Source: Diaphorobacter sp. HDW4B (GTDB taxonomy: Bacteria > Pseudomonadota > Gammaproteobacteria > Burkholderiales > Burkholderiaceae_C). Taken from it: a stretch of DNA of 64,000 bases. The position numbers were made by a program, and so were the translations under genes. The stretch covers positions 2,304,001 to 2,368,000 of the forward strand of contig NZ_CP049905.1 of NCBI RefSeq assembly GCF_011305535.1. The letters run 5' to 3'. The notes below the pieces were generated by a model, which saw only the letters and a list, made by a program, of their open reading frames with translations, searched no databases and had not been told where the DNA came from. Of this stretch, positions 8,643-17,548 are shown in pieces (position 1 is the first letter of the stretch; every line of letters begins with the position of its first letter).

Positions 8643-9623
8643 ATGTTCGACCGCCGCCGCTTTCTCGCGTCCAGCGCAGCCGTTGCCCTGCCCACCATGA
8701 TTCCCGCCATCGCGCGTGCCGAAAAAGCCTGGCCCGCAGCGCGCACCATCCGCGTGGTGATTCCCTACGTGGCCGGTGGCGTGTCCGACTCGGTGGGCCG
8801 TCGCCTGCTGGAGCAGGTCGGCAAGGACCTCGGCCAGTCGATCATCGTGGACAACAAGGGCGGCGCGGGCGGCACCGTGGGCACAGGTGAAGTGGCGCGC
8901 GCCAAGGGCGACGGCTACACGCTGGCGCTCACCGCCATCAGCCCTGTCACGCTGATGCCGCATCTGATGAAGCTGTCCTACCAGCCCGACGACCTCGTCG
9001 CCGTCGTGCCGATGATGTACTCGCCCATCTACCTGATGGCCACCACCGCGTTCCAGGGCAAGACGCTGGAAGACGTGATCGCGCAGGCCAAGGCCAAGCC
9101 GGGCAGCATCCGCTGGGCGACTTCGGGCATCGGCTCGGTCGGCCACATCATGCTCGAGCAGATCCAGGCCAAGACCGGTGCCGAGTTCATTCACGTGCCC
9201 TACAAGGGTATCGCCCAGACCGTGACCGACGCGGCCAGCGCGCAGTTCGAGATCATGACCGGCAACCCGTTCGGCACCATCAACAGCCTGATCGAGCAGG
9301 GCAAGCTGCGCCTCTTGGCCACCACCGGCCCCAAGCGCGCGCCCAATCAGCCCAACGTGGCAACGCTGGCCGAAAAGGGCTTTGCCGAAGCCAACCTCAC
9401 ATCGATGTTCGGCTTCCTCGCGCCCAAGGGCACGCCCGCAGCCGTCATCGCCAAGCTGAACGCGGTGATCTCCAAGGAAGTCGCCACCCCCGCGATCCAG
9501 GAAGCCATGCACCACACCGACAACATCCCCATGCACCTGAGCGCAGCGGAATTCGAGGCGCTGCTGCAAAAGGAAAGCAAGAACAACGCATCCATCATCA
9601 AAAAGGCGAACATTTCGCTGTAA
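8643..9623 (+). CDS. TTT (Bug) family substrate-binding protein, tandem copy 1
   Basis: A 326-residue periplasmic receptor. The N-terminus MFDRRRFLASSAAVALPTM carries a twin-arginine RRRFL motif, so export by Tat is likely. Mature-domain Bug motifs follow: RVVIPYVAGGVSDSVGRRL, IIVDNKGGAGGTVGTGEVA, GDGYTLALTAIS and the FIHVPYKG loop. The frame is open back to 8244, but the ATG at 8643 has a GAAGGAAAG ribosome binding site and starts the signal peptide. It is followed 104 bases later by a close paralogue, showing a local tandem duplication. No TctA or TctB membrane subunits are present nearby, so it must share a transporter encoded elsewhere or act in signalling. Confidence 0.92.
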   Translation: MFDRRRFLASSAAVALPTMIPAIARAEKAWPAARTIRVVIPYVAGGVSDSVGRRLLEQVGKDLGQSIIVDNKGGAGGTVGTGEVARAKGDGYTLALTAISPVTLMPHLMKLSYQPDDLVAVVPMMYSPIYLMATTAFQGKTLEDVIAQAKAKPGSIRWATSGIGSVGHIMLEQIQAKTGAEFIHVPYKGIAQTVTDAASAQFEIMTGNPFGTINSLIEQGKLRLLATTGPKRAPNQPNVATLAEKGFAEANLTSMFGFLAPKGTPAAVIAKLNAVISKEVATPAIQEAMHHTDNIPMHLSAAEFEALLQKESKNNASIIKKANISL

Positions 9624-9630
9624 ACGCCCC

Positions 9631-9659
9631 GGCTCGCCCCTCAGCGCTTGGGGCGAGCC
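9631..9659 (+). terminator. Strong hairpin between the tandem Bug genes
   Basis: A perfect 10-bp stem (GGCTCGCCCC/GGGGCGAGCC) with a 9-base loop lies 7 bases after the first Bug stop codon. It lacks a following T-run, so it may be a partial terminator or an mRNA 3'-end stabiliser giving unequal expression of the two paralogues. Confidence 0.5.
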
Positions 9660-9727
9660 TCAATAGACAGCGGGCGCAAAAGCCCGCAGCATGCGTGCTC
9701 CGAATCACAGTTGCTGGAGACACACGC

Positions 9728-10717
9728 ATGCCCATCGATCGACGGAGTTTTCTGGTCCATTCCGGCGCACTCGCCCTGCCCTCTGCGCTGCTGGCGAACG
9801 CGGCGCGTGCCGAAAGCGCATGGCCCGAAGCCAAGCCGATTCGCGTGGTGATTCCGTATGCAGCCGGTGGCGTCACCGATTCGGTGGGACGCAAGTTGGT
9901 CGAGCAGGTGTCCAAGGTGCTCGGCCAATCCATGATCGTGGAGAACAAAGGCGGCGCAGGCGGCACCGTCGGCATGCAGGAAGTGGCCAAGGCCAGACCC
10001 GATGGCTACACGCTCGCGCTCAGCGCGATCAGCCCGCTCACGCTGTCGCCGCATCTGGGCAAGCTGGGCTATGACGCGAGCAAGGACATCGTCCCCGTCG
10101 CGCCCATGATGTATTCGCCCGTCTATGTGCTGGCGACGACGGCATTCACCGGCACAAGCTGGGAAGACCTGATCGCGCAGGCCAAGGCCAAACCGGACAC
10201 GGTGCGCTTTGCGACCTCGGGCATCGGCTCGGTGGGCCACATCATGCTCGAGCAGATTCAGGCGAAAACTGGCGCAAAGTTCATCCACGTGCCCTACAAA
10301 GGCGTCGGCCAGACGGTGACTGACGCGGTGGGCGGGCAGTTCGAGATCATGACCGGTAACCCGTTCGGCACCATCAACACGCTGATCGAGCAAGGCAAGC
10401 TGCGCGTGCTCGCCACCACCGGCCCGCAGCGCGCGCCCAACCAACCGAACATCGCCACGCTGGCCGAAAAAGGCGTGCCCGAAGCCAACCTCACCTCGCT
10501 GTTCGGCTTCATGGCCCCGGCAGGCACCGCGCCGCCGATCATCGCGCGGCTCAACGAAGTGGTGCAGGCGCAGGTCGCAACCCCCTCCATTCAGGAGACC
10601 CTGCGCGCCACCGACAACGTGGGCCTGCGCCAGAGCGCAGCGGAGTTCGCCGAATTCCTCAAGCAGGAAAGCCGCAACAATGCGGAGATCATCAAGAAGG
10701 CGAACATCACGATGTAG
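9728..10717 (+). CDS. TTT (Bug) family substrate-binding protein, tandem copy 2
   Basis: A 329-residue paralogue of the preceding gene. It has the same Tat-like leader (MPIDRRSFLVHSGALALPS) and nearly the same sequence through most of the mature domain: ESAWPEAKPIRVVIPYAAGG, FEIMTGNPFGTINTLIEQGK, and a C-terminal EIIKKANITM against SIIKKANISL. The ATG at 9728 was chosen because it opens the signal peptide and has a GGAGAC ribosome binding site. Differences cluster in the ligand-facing N-terminal part, so the two receptors may have diverged in specificity. It is convergent with the LysR gene 12 bases downstream. Confidence 0.92.
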   Translation: MPIDRRSFLVHSGALALPSALLANAARAESAWPEAKPIRVVIPYAAGGVTDSVGRKLVEQVSKVLGQSMIVENKGGAGGTVGMQEVAKARPDGYTLALSAISPLTLSPHLGKLGYDASKDIVPVAPMMYSPVYVLATTAFTGTSWEDLIAQAKAKPDTVRFATSGIGSVGHIMLEQIQAKTGAKFIHVPYKGVGQTVTDAVGGQFEIMTGNPFGTINTLIEQGKLRVLATTGPQRAPNQPNIATLAEKGVPEANLTSLFGFMAPAGTAPPIIARLNEVVQAQVATPSIQETLRATDNVGLRQSAAEFAEFLKQESRNNAEIIKKANITM

Positions 10718-10729
10718 TGCCTCGGGCAA

Positions 10730-11680
10730 CTACAGCCCCACCATCCCCGGAATATGCGGCAGCGCGGCCTTCATCGCATCGACAAAGCGCCGCAGCCGCG
10801 CGGGATAGAAACTCGCATACGGATAAAGAATGCTCACCGGCAGTGGCGCGACCTCCCATTGCGGGGCGAGCGCCATCAGCCTGCCAGCCTGAATGTCCTC
10901 GTGCACCAGCCAGGCCGATGCCACGCAGGCGCCCAGCCCCTCGATGGCGGCGGCGCGCAGGGCGTAGAGGTTGTCGGTGATGAAGCGCGGCGCAATCTGG
11001 ATGGTGTGTTTCGAGTTGGCATCGTCCACGCGCTGGAACTGCAACTCGCGCCGGTAGAAGGTGCTGATGGCGAGCCAAGGCAGTGCTTCGAGCTGCGCGG
11101 GAGATTCCCGCGTGTCGATCCGCCCGTCTGCCAACAAGGGCGGTGCGGCCACTGCGATGCGGCGCACCTGGGCGAGCGGCACGGTCACGACGGACTGGCC
11201 GGTGATGTCTTCCAGCGGACCGACATGGATCGCGCAATCGACACCCTCGGCCACGAAGTTGGGCGAGCGGTCATCGAGCCGCCATTCGACATTCACCTCG
11301 GGGCAACTGCGCAGGAATGCGGCGAGCGGTGCCACCAACTGGTCCTGCCCGAACGCGTGCGGCACCATCACGCGCAGGTTGCCACGCGGCTGCTCGCGCG
11401 GGCCGCGCAGGTCGGCCTCCATCTCGTGCCATTGGGCGACCAGCTGACGCGCGTTCTCGAAGCAGCGCGCACCGCCCTCCGTGAGCTGCATGCCGTGCGT
11501 GGAGCGCTGCAGCAGCTTGGTGCCAAGCAGGCGCTCCAACGTCTGCAGACGGCGGCTCATCGTCGGCTGGCTGGTGCCCAGTTGCTGCGCTGCAGCGGAG
11601 AGGCTGCCGGCCTCGACGATGCGGATGAAGCTGGACATCAGTTCCAGCCGGTCGGAGCCGGGTTGCGATGCGTCTGTCAT
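10730..11680 (-). CDS. LysR-family transcriptional regulator
   Basis: A 316-residue LysR regulator with the DNA-binding domain at about residues 12-75 (ELMSSFIRIVEAGSLSAAAQ, then TSQPTMSRRLQTLERLLGTK). The effector domain follows a PRGNLRVMVPHAF-type junction. It resembles the single-target-operon subgroup that controls a divergent neighbour. It is divergent from an MFS transporter gene whose start lies 101 bases away, so that exporter is the most likely target. Its 3' end is 12 bases from the convergent Bug gene. Confidence 0.88.
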   Translation of the reverse strand: MTDASQPGSDRLELMSSFIRIVEAGSLSAAAQQLGTSQPTMSRRLQTLERLLGTKLLQRSTHGMQLTEGGARCFENARQLVAQWHEMEADLRGPREQPRGNLRVMVPHAFGQDQLVAPLAAFLRSCPEVNVEWRLDDRSPNFVAEGVDCAIHVGPLEDITGQSVVTVPLAQVRRIAVAAPPLLADGRIDTRESPAQLEALPWLAISTFYRRELQFQRVDDANSKHTIQIAPRFITDNLYALRAAAIEGLGACVASAWLVHEDIQAGRLMALAPQWEVAPLPVSILYPYASFYPARLRRFVDAMKAALPHIPGMVGL

Positions 11681-11781
11681 GCGTTGAACGTATAAGCGAT
11701 GTGCAGGCCAGCCTACTACACGGCAACCACTCCTGCCAAGACAATCCGGCTCAACGTCCTCATCCTCTTTCAGGATTCGAC

Positions 11782-12999
11782 ATGCCAGCCATACAGAACA
11801 TGAATATCCAGACCACCGACCCCAGCGCCAACATCCCCGCCACCGTCAGCCCGCAGATCCTGCTTCTGCTGTCCGTGGCAACCGGCGTGAGCGTGGCATC
11901 GCTCTACTACAGCCAGCCGATGCTGGGCACGCTGGGCAGCGAACTGCAGGCGAACGAGCGGCTCACTGGCCTGGTGCCCACGCTCACGCAACTGGGCTAC
12001 GCGCTTGGCATTCTGCTGCTCGCGCCGCTGGGCGACCGCTTCGATCGGCGCAGCATCATTCTCATCAAATCGATGCTGCTCGCACTTGCGCTGATCGTGA
12101 GCGGCATCGCGCCCGGTATCGATGCGCTGCTGCTGGCCAGCCTCGCGGTGGGCATTGCGGCGACCGTCACGCAGGACCTCGTGCCTGCCGCCGCCACGCT
12201 CGCACCGGCCAGCCATCGCGGGCGCATCGTCGGCATGGTGATGACCGGGTTGCTGCTGGGCATTCTGCTGTCGCGCGTGGTGAGCGGTTTCATCGCGCAG
12301 TGGTTTGGCTGGCGCACGGTGTTTCTGGCGGCTGCCGTGGCGGTGGCGCTGATCGGCGTGTCGCTGTGGCGCGGTCTGCCACGTTTTGCGCCCACCACGC
12401 AGGCCAGCTACGGCGCGCTGATGGGGTCGATGCTCACGCTGCTGCGCAAGCACTCTGCATTGCGCCGCGCCATGCTGGCTCAGGGCCTGCTCGCCGTGGG
12501 TTTCAGCGCCTTCTGGTCGATGCTGGCGGTGATGCTGCACCACCAGTTCGATCTGGGCAGCGCGGCTGCGGGCTCGTTCGGGCTGGTGGGCGCGGCAGGC
12601 GCGCTGGCCGCACCGTTCGCGGGGCGCATTGCCGACAAGCATGGTGCCGAGAGCGTCACCCGCCTGAGCGCTGCGGTGGCCGCTGCGTCGTTTGCGCTGA
12701 TGTTTCTGCTGCCCTGGCTGCCGCAGCACGCCAAGCTCGCGCTGCTGCTGGTGAGCGCGCTGGGCTTCGACTTCGGCGTGCAGGCCTCGCTGGTGGCGCA
12801 CCAGACCATCATCTACGGCATCGAGCCCGATGCGCGCAGCCGCCTGAATGCGCTCTACATCACGGGCGTGTTCGTCGGCATGTCCAGCGGCGCGGCTCTG
12901 GGCGGCGTGGCCATGTCGCACTGGGGCTGGACGGGCGTGGTGGCGCTGGCCACGGCGGCTTCGTGCGCGGCGCTGGCGGTGCGCATGATCCGTCGGTGA
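11782..12999 (+). CDS. MFS transporter (drug/solute exporter type)
   Basis: A 405-residue major facilitator protein with about 12 hydrophobic segments. The loop 2-3 signature APLGDRFDRRSIILIKSMLL matches the family motif GxLaDrxGrr. A second half-repeat occurs in APFAGRIADKHGAESVTRLS. The ATG at 11782 is used because the upstream frame is not hydrophobic and an AGGA ribosome binding site precedes this ATG. The order LysR divergent from MFS is typical of inducible exporters (YgaY/arabinose-efflux-like). Substrate unknown. Confidence 0.87.
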   Translation: MPAIQNMNIQTTDPSANIPATVSPQILLLLSVATGVSVASLYYSQPMLGTLGSELQANERLTGLVPTLTQLGYALGILLLAPLGDRFDRRSIILIKSMLLALALIVSGIAPGIDALLLASLAVGIAATVTQDLVPAAATLAPASHRGRIVGMVMTGLLLGILLSRVVSGFIAQWFGWRTVFLAAAVAVALIGVSLWRGLPRFAPTTQASYGALMGSMLTLLRKHSALRRAMLAQGLLAVGFSAFWSMLAVMLHHQFDLGSAAAGSFGLVGAAGALAAPFAGRIADKHGAESVTRLSAAVAAASFALMFLLPWLPQHAKLALLLVSALGFDFGVQASLVAHQTIIYGIEPDARSRLNALYITGVFVGMSSGAALGGVAMSHWGWTGVVALATAASCAALAVRMIRR

Positions 13000-13069
13000 A
13001 ATCCCACAAGCGCAAGGCAAACAGCTCGCGCATACTGGGCGCTTTCTACCTTTGAGTCCAGACACGGCG

Positions 13070-13948
13070 ATGACACAGCAGCAAAGCAATCCGTTCGACA
13101 TCGACAACAAGGCCACGCGCGAGCTGTGGAAGAAGTGGCAACCTGATTTTCGCGAGAAGGGCAAAGACAAAGGCGACTTCAAGCTCGCCGATTTCGACCC
13201 CGCCGCCAAACCGTTTTCCAAGGGTGAGAAGGCCGACAACAAGGCGCTGATCGAACAGATTGCCGAGCAGCTCGATCCGCTGCAACAGGTGTTCTATGCT
13301 GACCGCCGCTTCAAGCTGCTGGTGATTCTGCAAGGCATGGACACCTCGGGCAAGGACGGCACGGCGCGCGGCGTGTTCGGCGAGATGAGCCCGCTCGGCG
13401 TGCGCTCGGTGAGCTGGAAAGCGCCCACCGAGCTGGAGCGGTCGCACGACTATCTCTGGCGCATCCACCAGCAGGTGCCGGGCGCAGGCGAGGTGGTGAT
13501 CTTCAACCGCAGCCAGTACGAGGACGTGCTGGTGCCGGTGGTCAACCAATGGATCACGCCCGAGCAGCAGCAGGCGCGCTACGAGCACATCAACCAGTTC
13601 GAGAAGATGCTCACCGACAACGGCACGGTGATCCTCAAGTTCATGCTGCACATCAGCAAGGACGAGCAAAAAAAGCGCTTGCAGGAGCGGCTGGACGATC
13701 CGTCCAAGCACTGGAAATTCGACATGGGCGACATCGAAGTGCGCAAGCAATGGGACCAGTACCAGCGCGCCTACGAGCAGTTGCTGCCCGCCACGCACAC
13801 GGCCTGGGCACCGTGGACCATCGTGCCCGCAGATTCCAAAACCCACCGCAATCTGATGATTGCCACCCTCACCAAGGAGGTGCTCGAGAACCTGAAGCTC
13901 CAATATCCGGAAGGTGATCCGCAGTTGTCCCACTTCACCGTCGAGTAG
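13070..13948 (+). CDS. ppk2: Polyphosphate kinase 2 family protein
   Basis: A 292-residue PPK2-family polyphosphate:nucleotide phosphotransferase. It carries the Walker A-type motif GMDTSGKDG (residues 89-97, K95), the lid region WKAPTELERSHDYLWRIH, and the Walker B-type stretch EVVIFNRSQYEDVLVP. The FNRSxYEDVL form fits the polyphosphate:AMP/ADP group (often called class III) better than the FDRSWYNRA form of class I. It would use polyphosphate to phosphorylate nucleoside mono- or diphosphates in the cytoplasm. The ATG at 13070 replaces an in-frame TTG at 13052. It is a single gene between an MFS gene and gdhA. Confidence 0.9.
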   Translation: MTQQQSNPFDIDNKATRELWKKWQPDFREKGKDKGDFKLADFDPAAKPFSKGEKADNKALIEQIAEQLDPLQQVFYADRRFKLLVILQGMDTSGKDGTARGVFGEMSPLGVRSVSWKAPTELERSHDYLWRIHQQVPGAGEVVIFNRSQYEDVLVPVVNQWITPEQQQARYEHINQFEKMLTDNGTVILKFMLHISKDEQKKRLQERLDDPSKHWKFDMGDIEVRKQWDQYQRAYEQLLPATHTAWAPWTIVPADSKTHRNLMIATLTKEVLENLKLQYPEGDPQLSHFTVE

Positions 13949-13983
13949 CGCACCCCAAGTCCACGCCATGGGCCGTCCGCAAC

Positions 13984-14004
13984 GTTATGCGTTTGAGACA
14001 TAAC
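13984..14004. promoter_or_regulatory. Inverted repeat upstream of glutamate dehydrogenase
   Basis: GTTATG-N9-CATAAC lies 92 bases before the gdhA start codon in an otherwise featureless 147-base gap. It is a possible operator. The regulator is not identifiable, and the short arms make it only suggestive. Confidence 0.35.
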
Positions 14005-14095
14005 AACGATACAGAGCGGCCTTGGACAGGATTTCACGGCAGGAATACAGTGCGACTCGTCGGTTCCCATTCGACAATCCACGCAAGGCAAACCC

Positions 14096-15400
14096 ATGTC
14101 CAAATCCAAAGACACTCCTGTTGCTTCCCACCCGCTTCCGTCGTACCTCGACGCCAACCACCTCGGTCCGTGGGGCAACTATCTCCAACAGGTCGATCGC
14201 GTAACGCCCTACCTCGGCTCCCTCGCGCGCTGGGTGGAAACCTTGAAGCGCCCCAAGCGCATTCTGATCGTTGACGTGCCCATTGAACTGGACAACGGCA
14301 CCATCGCTCACTTCGAAGGCTACCGCGTGCAGCACAACCTGAGCCGCGGCCCCGGCAAGGGCGGCGTGCGCTTCCACCAGGACGTGACGCTCTCCGAAGT
14401 GATGGCACTGTCTGCATGGATGAGCGTGAAAAACGCTGCCGTGAACGTACCCTACGGCGGTGCCAAGGGCGGTATCCGCGTCGATCCACGCAAGCTGTCC
14501 ATGCCCGAACTGGAGCGCCTCACCCGTCGCTACACCAGCGAAATCGGCATGATGATCGGCCCCTCCAAGGACATCCCCGCGCCCGACGTGAACACCAACG
14601 GCCAGATCATGGCGTGGATGATGGACACGTACTCCATGAACACCGGCGCCACCGCCACCGGCGTCGTCACCGGCAAGCCCATCCATTTGGGCGGCTCCCT
14701 CGGCCGCGTGGAAGCCACCGGCCGCGGCGTATTCACCGTCGGCATTGAAGCCGCCAAGCTCTCCGGCATGAACATCCAAGGTGCCAAGGTGGCAGTGCAA
14801 GGCTTCGGCAACGTAGGCGGCACAGCAGGCAAACTTTTTGCCGAAGCAGGCGCACATATCGTGGCCGTGCAAGACCACACCGGCACCATCCACAACGCCA
14901 AAGGCATGGACGTGCAAGCCCTGCTCGAACACGTCGCCAAGACCGGCGGCGTAGGCGGCTTCGCAGGTGCTGACAAGATGGAAAGCGACGCCTTCTGGGG
15001 CGTGAACTGCGACATCCTCATCCCCGCAGCGCTGGAGAGCCAGATCACCAAGGACAACGCTGGCAAGATCAAGGCCAAGCTGGTCATCGAAGGCGCCAAC
15101 GGCCCGACCACTCCCGAAGCCGACGACATCCTCGCCGACAAGGGCGTGCTGGTCCTCCCCGACGTGATCGCCAACGCCGGCGGCGTGACGGTCTCGTACT
15201 TCGAATGGGTGCAGGATTTTTCGAGCTTCTTCTGGACCGAAGACGAAATCAACGCCCGCCTCGTGCGCATCATGCAAGAAGCTTTCGCAGGCGTCTGGGC
15301 CGTTGCACAAGAGCACAAGGTGACACTGCGCACAGCGACCTTCATCGTGGCCTGCAAGCGCATCCTCCACGCCCGCGAAATGCGCGGTCTGTATCCTTGA
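14096..15400 (+). CDS. gdhA: Glutamate dehydrogenase (Glu/Leu/Phe/Val family)
   Basis: A 434-residue hexameric-type dehydrogenase interconverting glutamate and 2-oxoglutarate plus ammonia. Visible motifs are [20 protein letters not shown] (substrate-binding lysine K88), [15 protein letters not shown] with the catalytic-region K124, an [15 protein letters not shown] loop, and the nucleotide-binding [13 protein letters not shown]. The ending [15 protein letters not shown] is typical of this family in Burkholderiales. The mRNA start has AAGG nine bases before the ATG. Cofactor choice (NAD or NADP) is not resolved. A rho-independent terminator follows, so it is monocistronic. Confidence 0.94.
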   Translation: MSKSKDTPVASHPLPSYLDANHLGPWGNYLQQVDRVTPYLGSLARWVETLKRPKRILIVDVPIELDNGTIAHFEGYRVQHNLSRGPGKGGVRFHQDVTLSEVMALSAWMSVKNAAVNVPYGGAKGGIRVDPRKLSMPELERLTRRYTSEIGMMIGPSKDIPAPDVNTNGQIMAWMMDTYSMNTGATATGVVTGKPIHLGGSLGRVEATGRGVFTVGIEAAKLSGMNIQGAKVAVQGFGNVGGTAGKLFAEAGAHIVAVQDHTGTIHNAKGMDVQALLEHVAKTGGVGGFAGADKMESDAFWGVNCDILIPAALESQITKDNAGKIKAKLVIEGANGPTTPEADDILADKGVLVLPDVIANAGGVTVSYFEWVQDFSSFFWTEDEINARLVRIMQEAFAGVWAVAQEHKVTLRTATFIVACKRILHAREMRGLYP

Positions 15401-15425
15401 TCCGACAAGTTCAGATCACAACGAA

Positions 15426-15448
15426 GGCGGCTCAAGGGCCGCCTTTTT
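15426..15448 (+). terminator. Rho-independent terminator of gdhA
   Basis: The stem GGCGGC/GCCGCC with a 6-base loop is followed immediately by TTTTT. It lies 25 bases after the gdhA stop codon. Confidence 0.85.
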
Positions 15449-15526
15449 CATGCCAAAAAGCAACTGGTATTCGGATCCCACAGCAAACGCAGCAGCGAGC
15501 AGAGCACCTGAATCACCAGCCACAAT

Positions 15527-15623
15527 GATGAGATAGGCCCTCAGGCTAGGCGTGAAGCCGCAGACAGTATCGTGATACGGCAAGGCTTCCACAACGACGC
15601 ATGAGGGCCTATATCGTCATCTC
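15527..15623 (+). repeat. Structured repeat family 1, copy 1 (candidate ncRNA)
   Basis: Three nested helices can be drawn. The outer pairs GATGA/TCATC plus ATAGGCCCTCA/TGAGGGCCTAT. The middle pairs GAAGCC (15554-15559) with GGCTTC (15584-15589). The apical hairpin is GTATC-GT-GATAC (15567-15578). The loop strands GCAGACA and GGCAA are identical in all three copies in this window, while the helices change in a compensatory way. Similarity to copy 2 extends upstream to about 15495 and includes TGAATCAC. The element lies 3' of gdhA past its terminator and in the same orientation. It occupies most of the 303-base gap up to the next gene, and I see no ORF in it. Confidence 0.8.
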
Positions 15624-15703
15624 AAAACGAAGACTGCCAACGCCCCAGCCAAACCCCAAGTCCGTCACTCCGCCCAATCAATCACTCATCAAACGAACCA
15701 ATT

Positions 15704-16696
15704 TCAAGATTCCGCAGTGAAGCCGATCTTCTTGATCAACGGAGCCCATCGCTCGCTATTGGCTCGTTGGGACGCGAGCATCTCTTCGGGCGACGACGGC
15801 GTGGCGGTCAGCCCCATGGTGGCGAGCGAAGAGACGACTGCCTCGTCCTTCAGCGCCACGCGCAGCGCCTCGTTGGCCGATCGCACGATCACGGCAGGCG
15901 TGTTGGCTGGCGCGTAGAAACCGAACCACTCCTCGCTGCTGAGCATGGGAAAGCCCTGTTCGGCAAACGTCGGCACATCGGGCGTGAACACGGTGCGCTG
16001 CGGTGCCGATGTGGCCAGCAGGCGCAGCTTGCCGGCCTTGTAGTGCGGCAGCAGATCGCCCGTGGTGGTGAACATCACCGGGATCTGGCCGGCGACCAGA
16101 TCGGCGATGCCCGGCACTGCGCCGCGATACGGCACCTGGGTGAGCGGGAGTTTGCTTTCGATGCCGAGCAACGCGCCGAGAAAGTGCGAGGTCGATCCGG
16201 CAGCGGGCGAGCCGTAGCTGGCGTATTGCGGATTGGCGCGCACCCAGGCCACGTAGTCGCCCACGGTCTTCACCGAGGGCGGCACGAGCGGGCCCACCGC
16301 CATGGCTTGCGTGGTGGTGGCGGCGATGCCCACGGGCACGAAATCGGCCACCGGGTCGTAGGGCAGCTTCTTGTAGACGTAAGGGTAGATCACCATGCAC
16401 GAGTACGGCGTGCAGAGCAGGGTCTGGCCGTCGGCGGGCGCGCTCTTGACGGTGGCGCAGGCGATCTGCCCGCCCGCGCCGGAGCGGTTGTCGACGATGG
16501 CCATGTCGGCGAAGTTGCCGCCCATTTTTTCGGCCACGCGGCGCGCGACCAGATCGGTCGTACCGCCGGGCGCAAAGCCGACGACGATCTTGGTGGACTT
16601 GAGTTTTTCTGCGCGCGCCTGCAGCGGCAGCGTCAAGGAAGAAGCGGCGGCGACAGCAGCCGCACTGGCTGCAACGAAATCACGACGATGGATCAT
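15704..16696 (-). CDS. TTT (Bug) family substrate-binding protein
   Basis: A 330-residue Bug receptor. The leader MIHRRDFVAASAAAVAAASS has a twin-arginine RRDF motif and an ARA cleavage region. The mature domain shows KIVVGFAPGGTTDLVARRVA, MAIVDNRSGAGGQIACATV and YASYGSPAAGSTSHFLGALL. Its replacement of the usual PYxPGG by GFAPGG marks a different subgroup from the tandem copies at 8643-10717. It is the last gene of a minus-strand operon (GntR, dienelactone hydrolase, SDR, Bug), 59 bases after the SDR gene, so it probably recruits that operon's substrate. Confidence 0.92.
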   Translation of the reverse strand: MIHRRDFVAASAAAVAAASSLTLPLQARAEKLKSTKIVVGFAPGGTTDLVARRVAEKMGGNFADMAIVDNRSGAGGQIACATVKSAPADGQTLLCTPYSCMVIYPYVYKKLPYDPVADFVPVGIAATTTQAMAVGPLVPPSVKTVGDYVAWVRANPQYASYGSPAAGSTSHFLGALLGIESKLPLTQVPYRGAVPGIADLVAGQIPVMFTTTGDLLPHYKAGKLRLLATSAPQRTVFTPDVPTFAEQGFPMLSSEEWFGFYAPANTPAVIVRSANEALRVALKDEAVVSSLATMGLTATPSSPEEMLASQRANSERWAPLIKKIGFTAES

Positions 16697-16755
16697 GGAG
16701 TGCTCCAGCTTTCACTTGGAAAGTTTTGGTTTTTTGAAAAACGAAAATCAAAAAC

Positions 16756-17505
16756 TCAGGTGGCGCAGTAGCCGCCATCCACCGGCAGCGTGACGCCCGA
16801 AATGCAGGCTGCTTCTTGTGAAGCGAGAAACCGCACGGCGTTGGCCACGTCGTCCGGGTGGGTCGTGCGGTGCAGCGGCACGCGCGCCAGAAAGGCTTCA
16901 AGCGCCACGGGATCGCTGCGCATGGAACTGGTCATGTCGGTGTCGGTGATGCCCGGCGCGACCGCGTTCACGCGCACGCCGTCCGCGCCCAGCTCCAGCG
17001 CGAGTGCCTGCGTGAGCTGTTTGACGCCGCCCTTCGATGCCGTGTAGGCCACCGAATTGCGCACCGCGACATACGCATGGATCGACGCCACGTTGACGAT
17101 GCAGCCGCGCGTGGTCTTGAGCTGCGGGGTGAAGGCCTGCGCCGCGTTGAAGCAGCCATCGAGGTTCACGGCCATCGTGCGCTGCCAGTGCGCGAGCGCA
17201 TCGCTCGCCAGCAGATCACCGCGCAGCAGCACGCCCGCGTTGCTCACCAGCACATCGCATTTGCCAAGGCGCGAAGCCACGCGCAAGGCCACGTCGTGCA
17301 TGATCAGGTTGTCGCTCACGTCGGCGACGATTTCGAGAATGTCCGGCCCGTGCGCGCGCACCACGGCGGCGGACTTGCGCAGCCGCAGCGCCTCGACATC
17401 GATCATCGCCACGCGCGCGCCTTCGCTGGCAAAGCGGTGCGAAATCGCAAGGCCGATGCCCTGCGCTGCACCGGTCACCACCACGGTCTTGCCCTCGAAA
17501 CTCAT
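16756..17505 (-). CDS. Short-chain dehydrogenase/reductase
   Basis: A 249-residue classical SDR. It has the NAD(P) motif TGAAQGIG (residues 11-18), D63 in the ADV motif, NAG at 89-91, and the catalytic set S141, Y154, K158 (YTASK). The C-terminal VTLPVDGGYCAT is a standard SDR ending. D36 at the end of the second strand favours NAD over NADP. The frame is open to 17658, but the ATG at 17505 starts the canonical MSFEGKTVVVTGAA. It sits between a dienelactone hydrolase and a Bug receptor, implying oxidation or reduction of a hydroxyl intermediate of the same catabolic route. Substrate unknown. Confidence 0.9.
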   Translation of the reverse strand: MSFEGKTVVVTGAAQGIGLAISHRFASEGARVAMIDVEALRLRKSAAVVRAHGPDILEIVADVSDNLIMHDVALRVASRLGKCDVLVSNAGVLLRGDLLASDALAHWQRTMAVNLDGCFNAAQAFTPQLKTTRGCIVNVASIHAYVAVRNSVAYTASKGGVKQLTQALALELGADGVRVNAVAPGITDTDMTSSMRSDPVALEAFLARVPLHRTTHPDDVANAVRFLASQEAACISGVTLPVDGGYCAT

Positions 17506-17548
17506 GCCGGTGCTCCGCTGTGCTTTGCTTTGCTCTTCGTTCGTTCGA

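Noticed and set aside
15527-15623. CRISPR or attachment-site explanation for structured repeat family 1
   Set aside because: Copies are tens of kilobases apart, not regularly spaced, and no integrase or cas gene is nearby.
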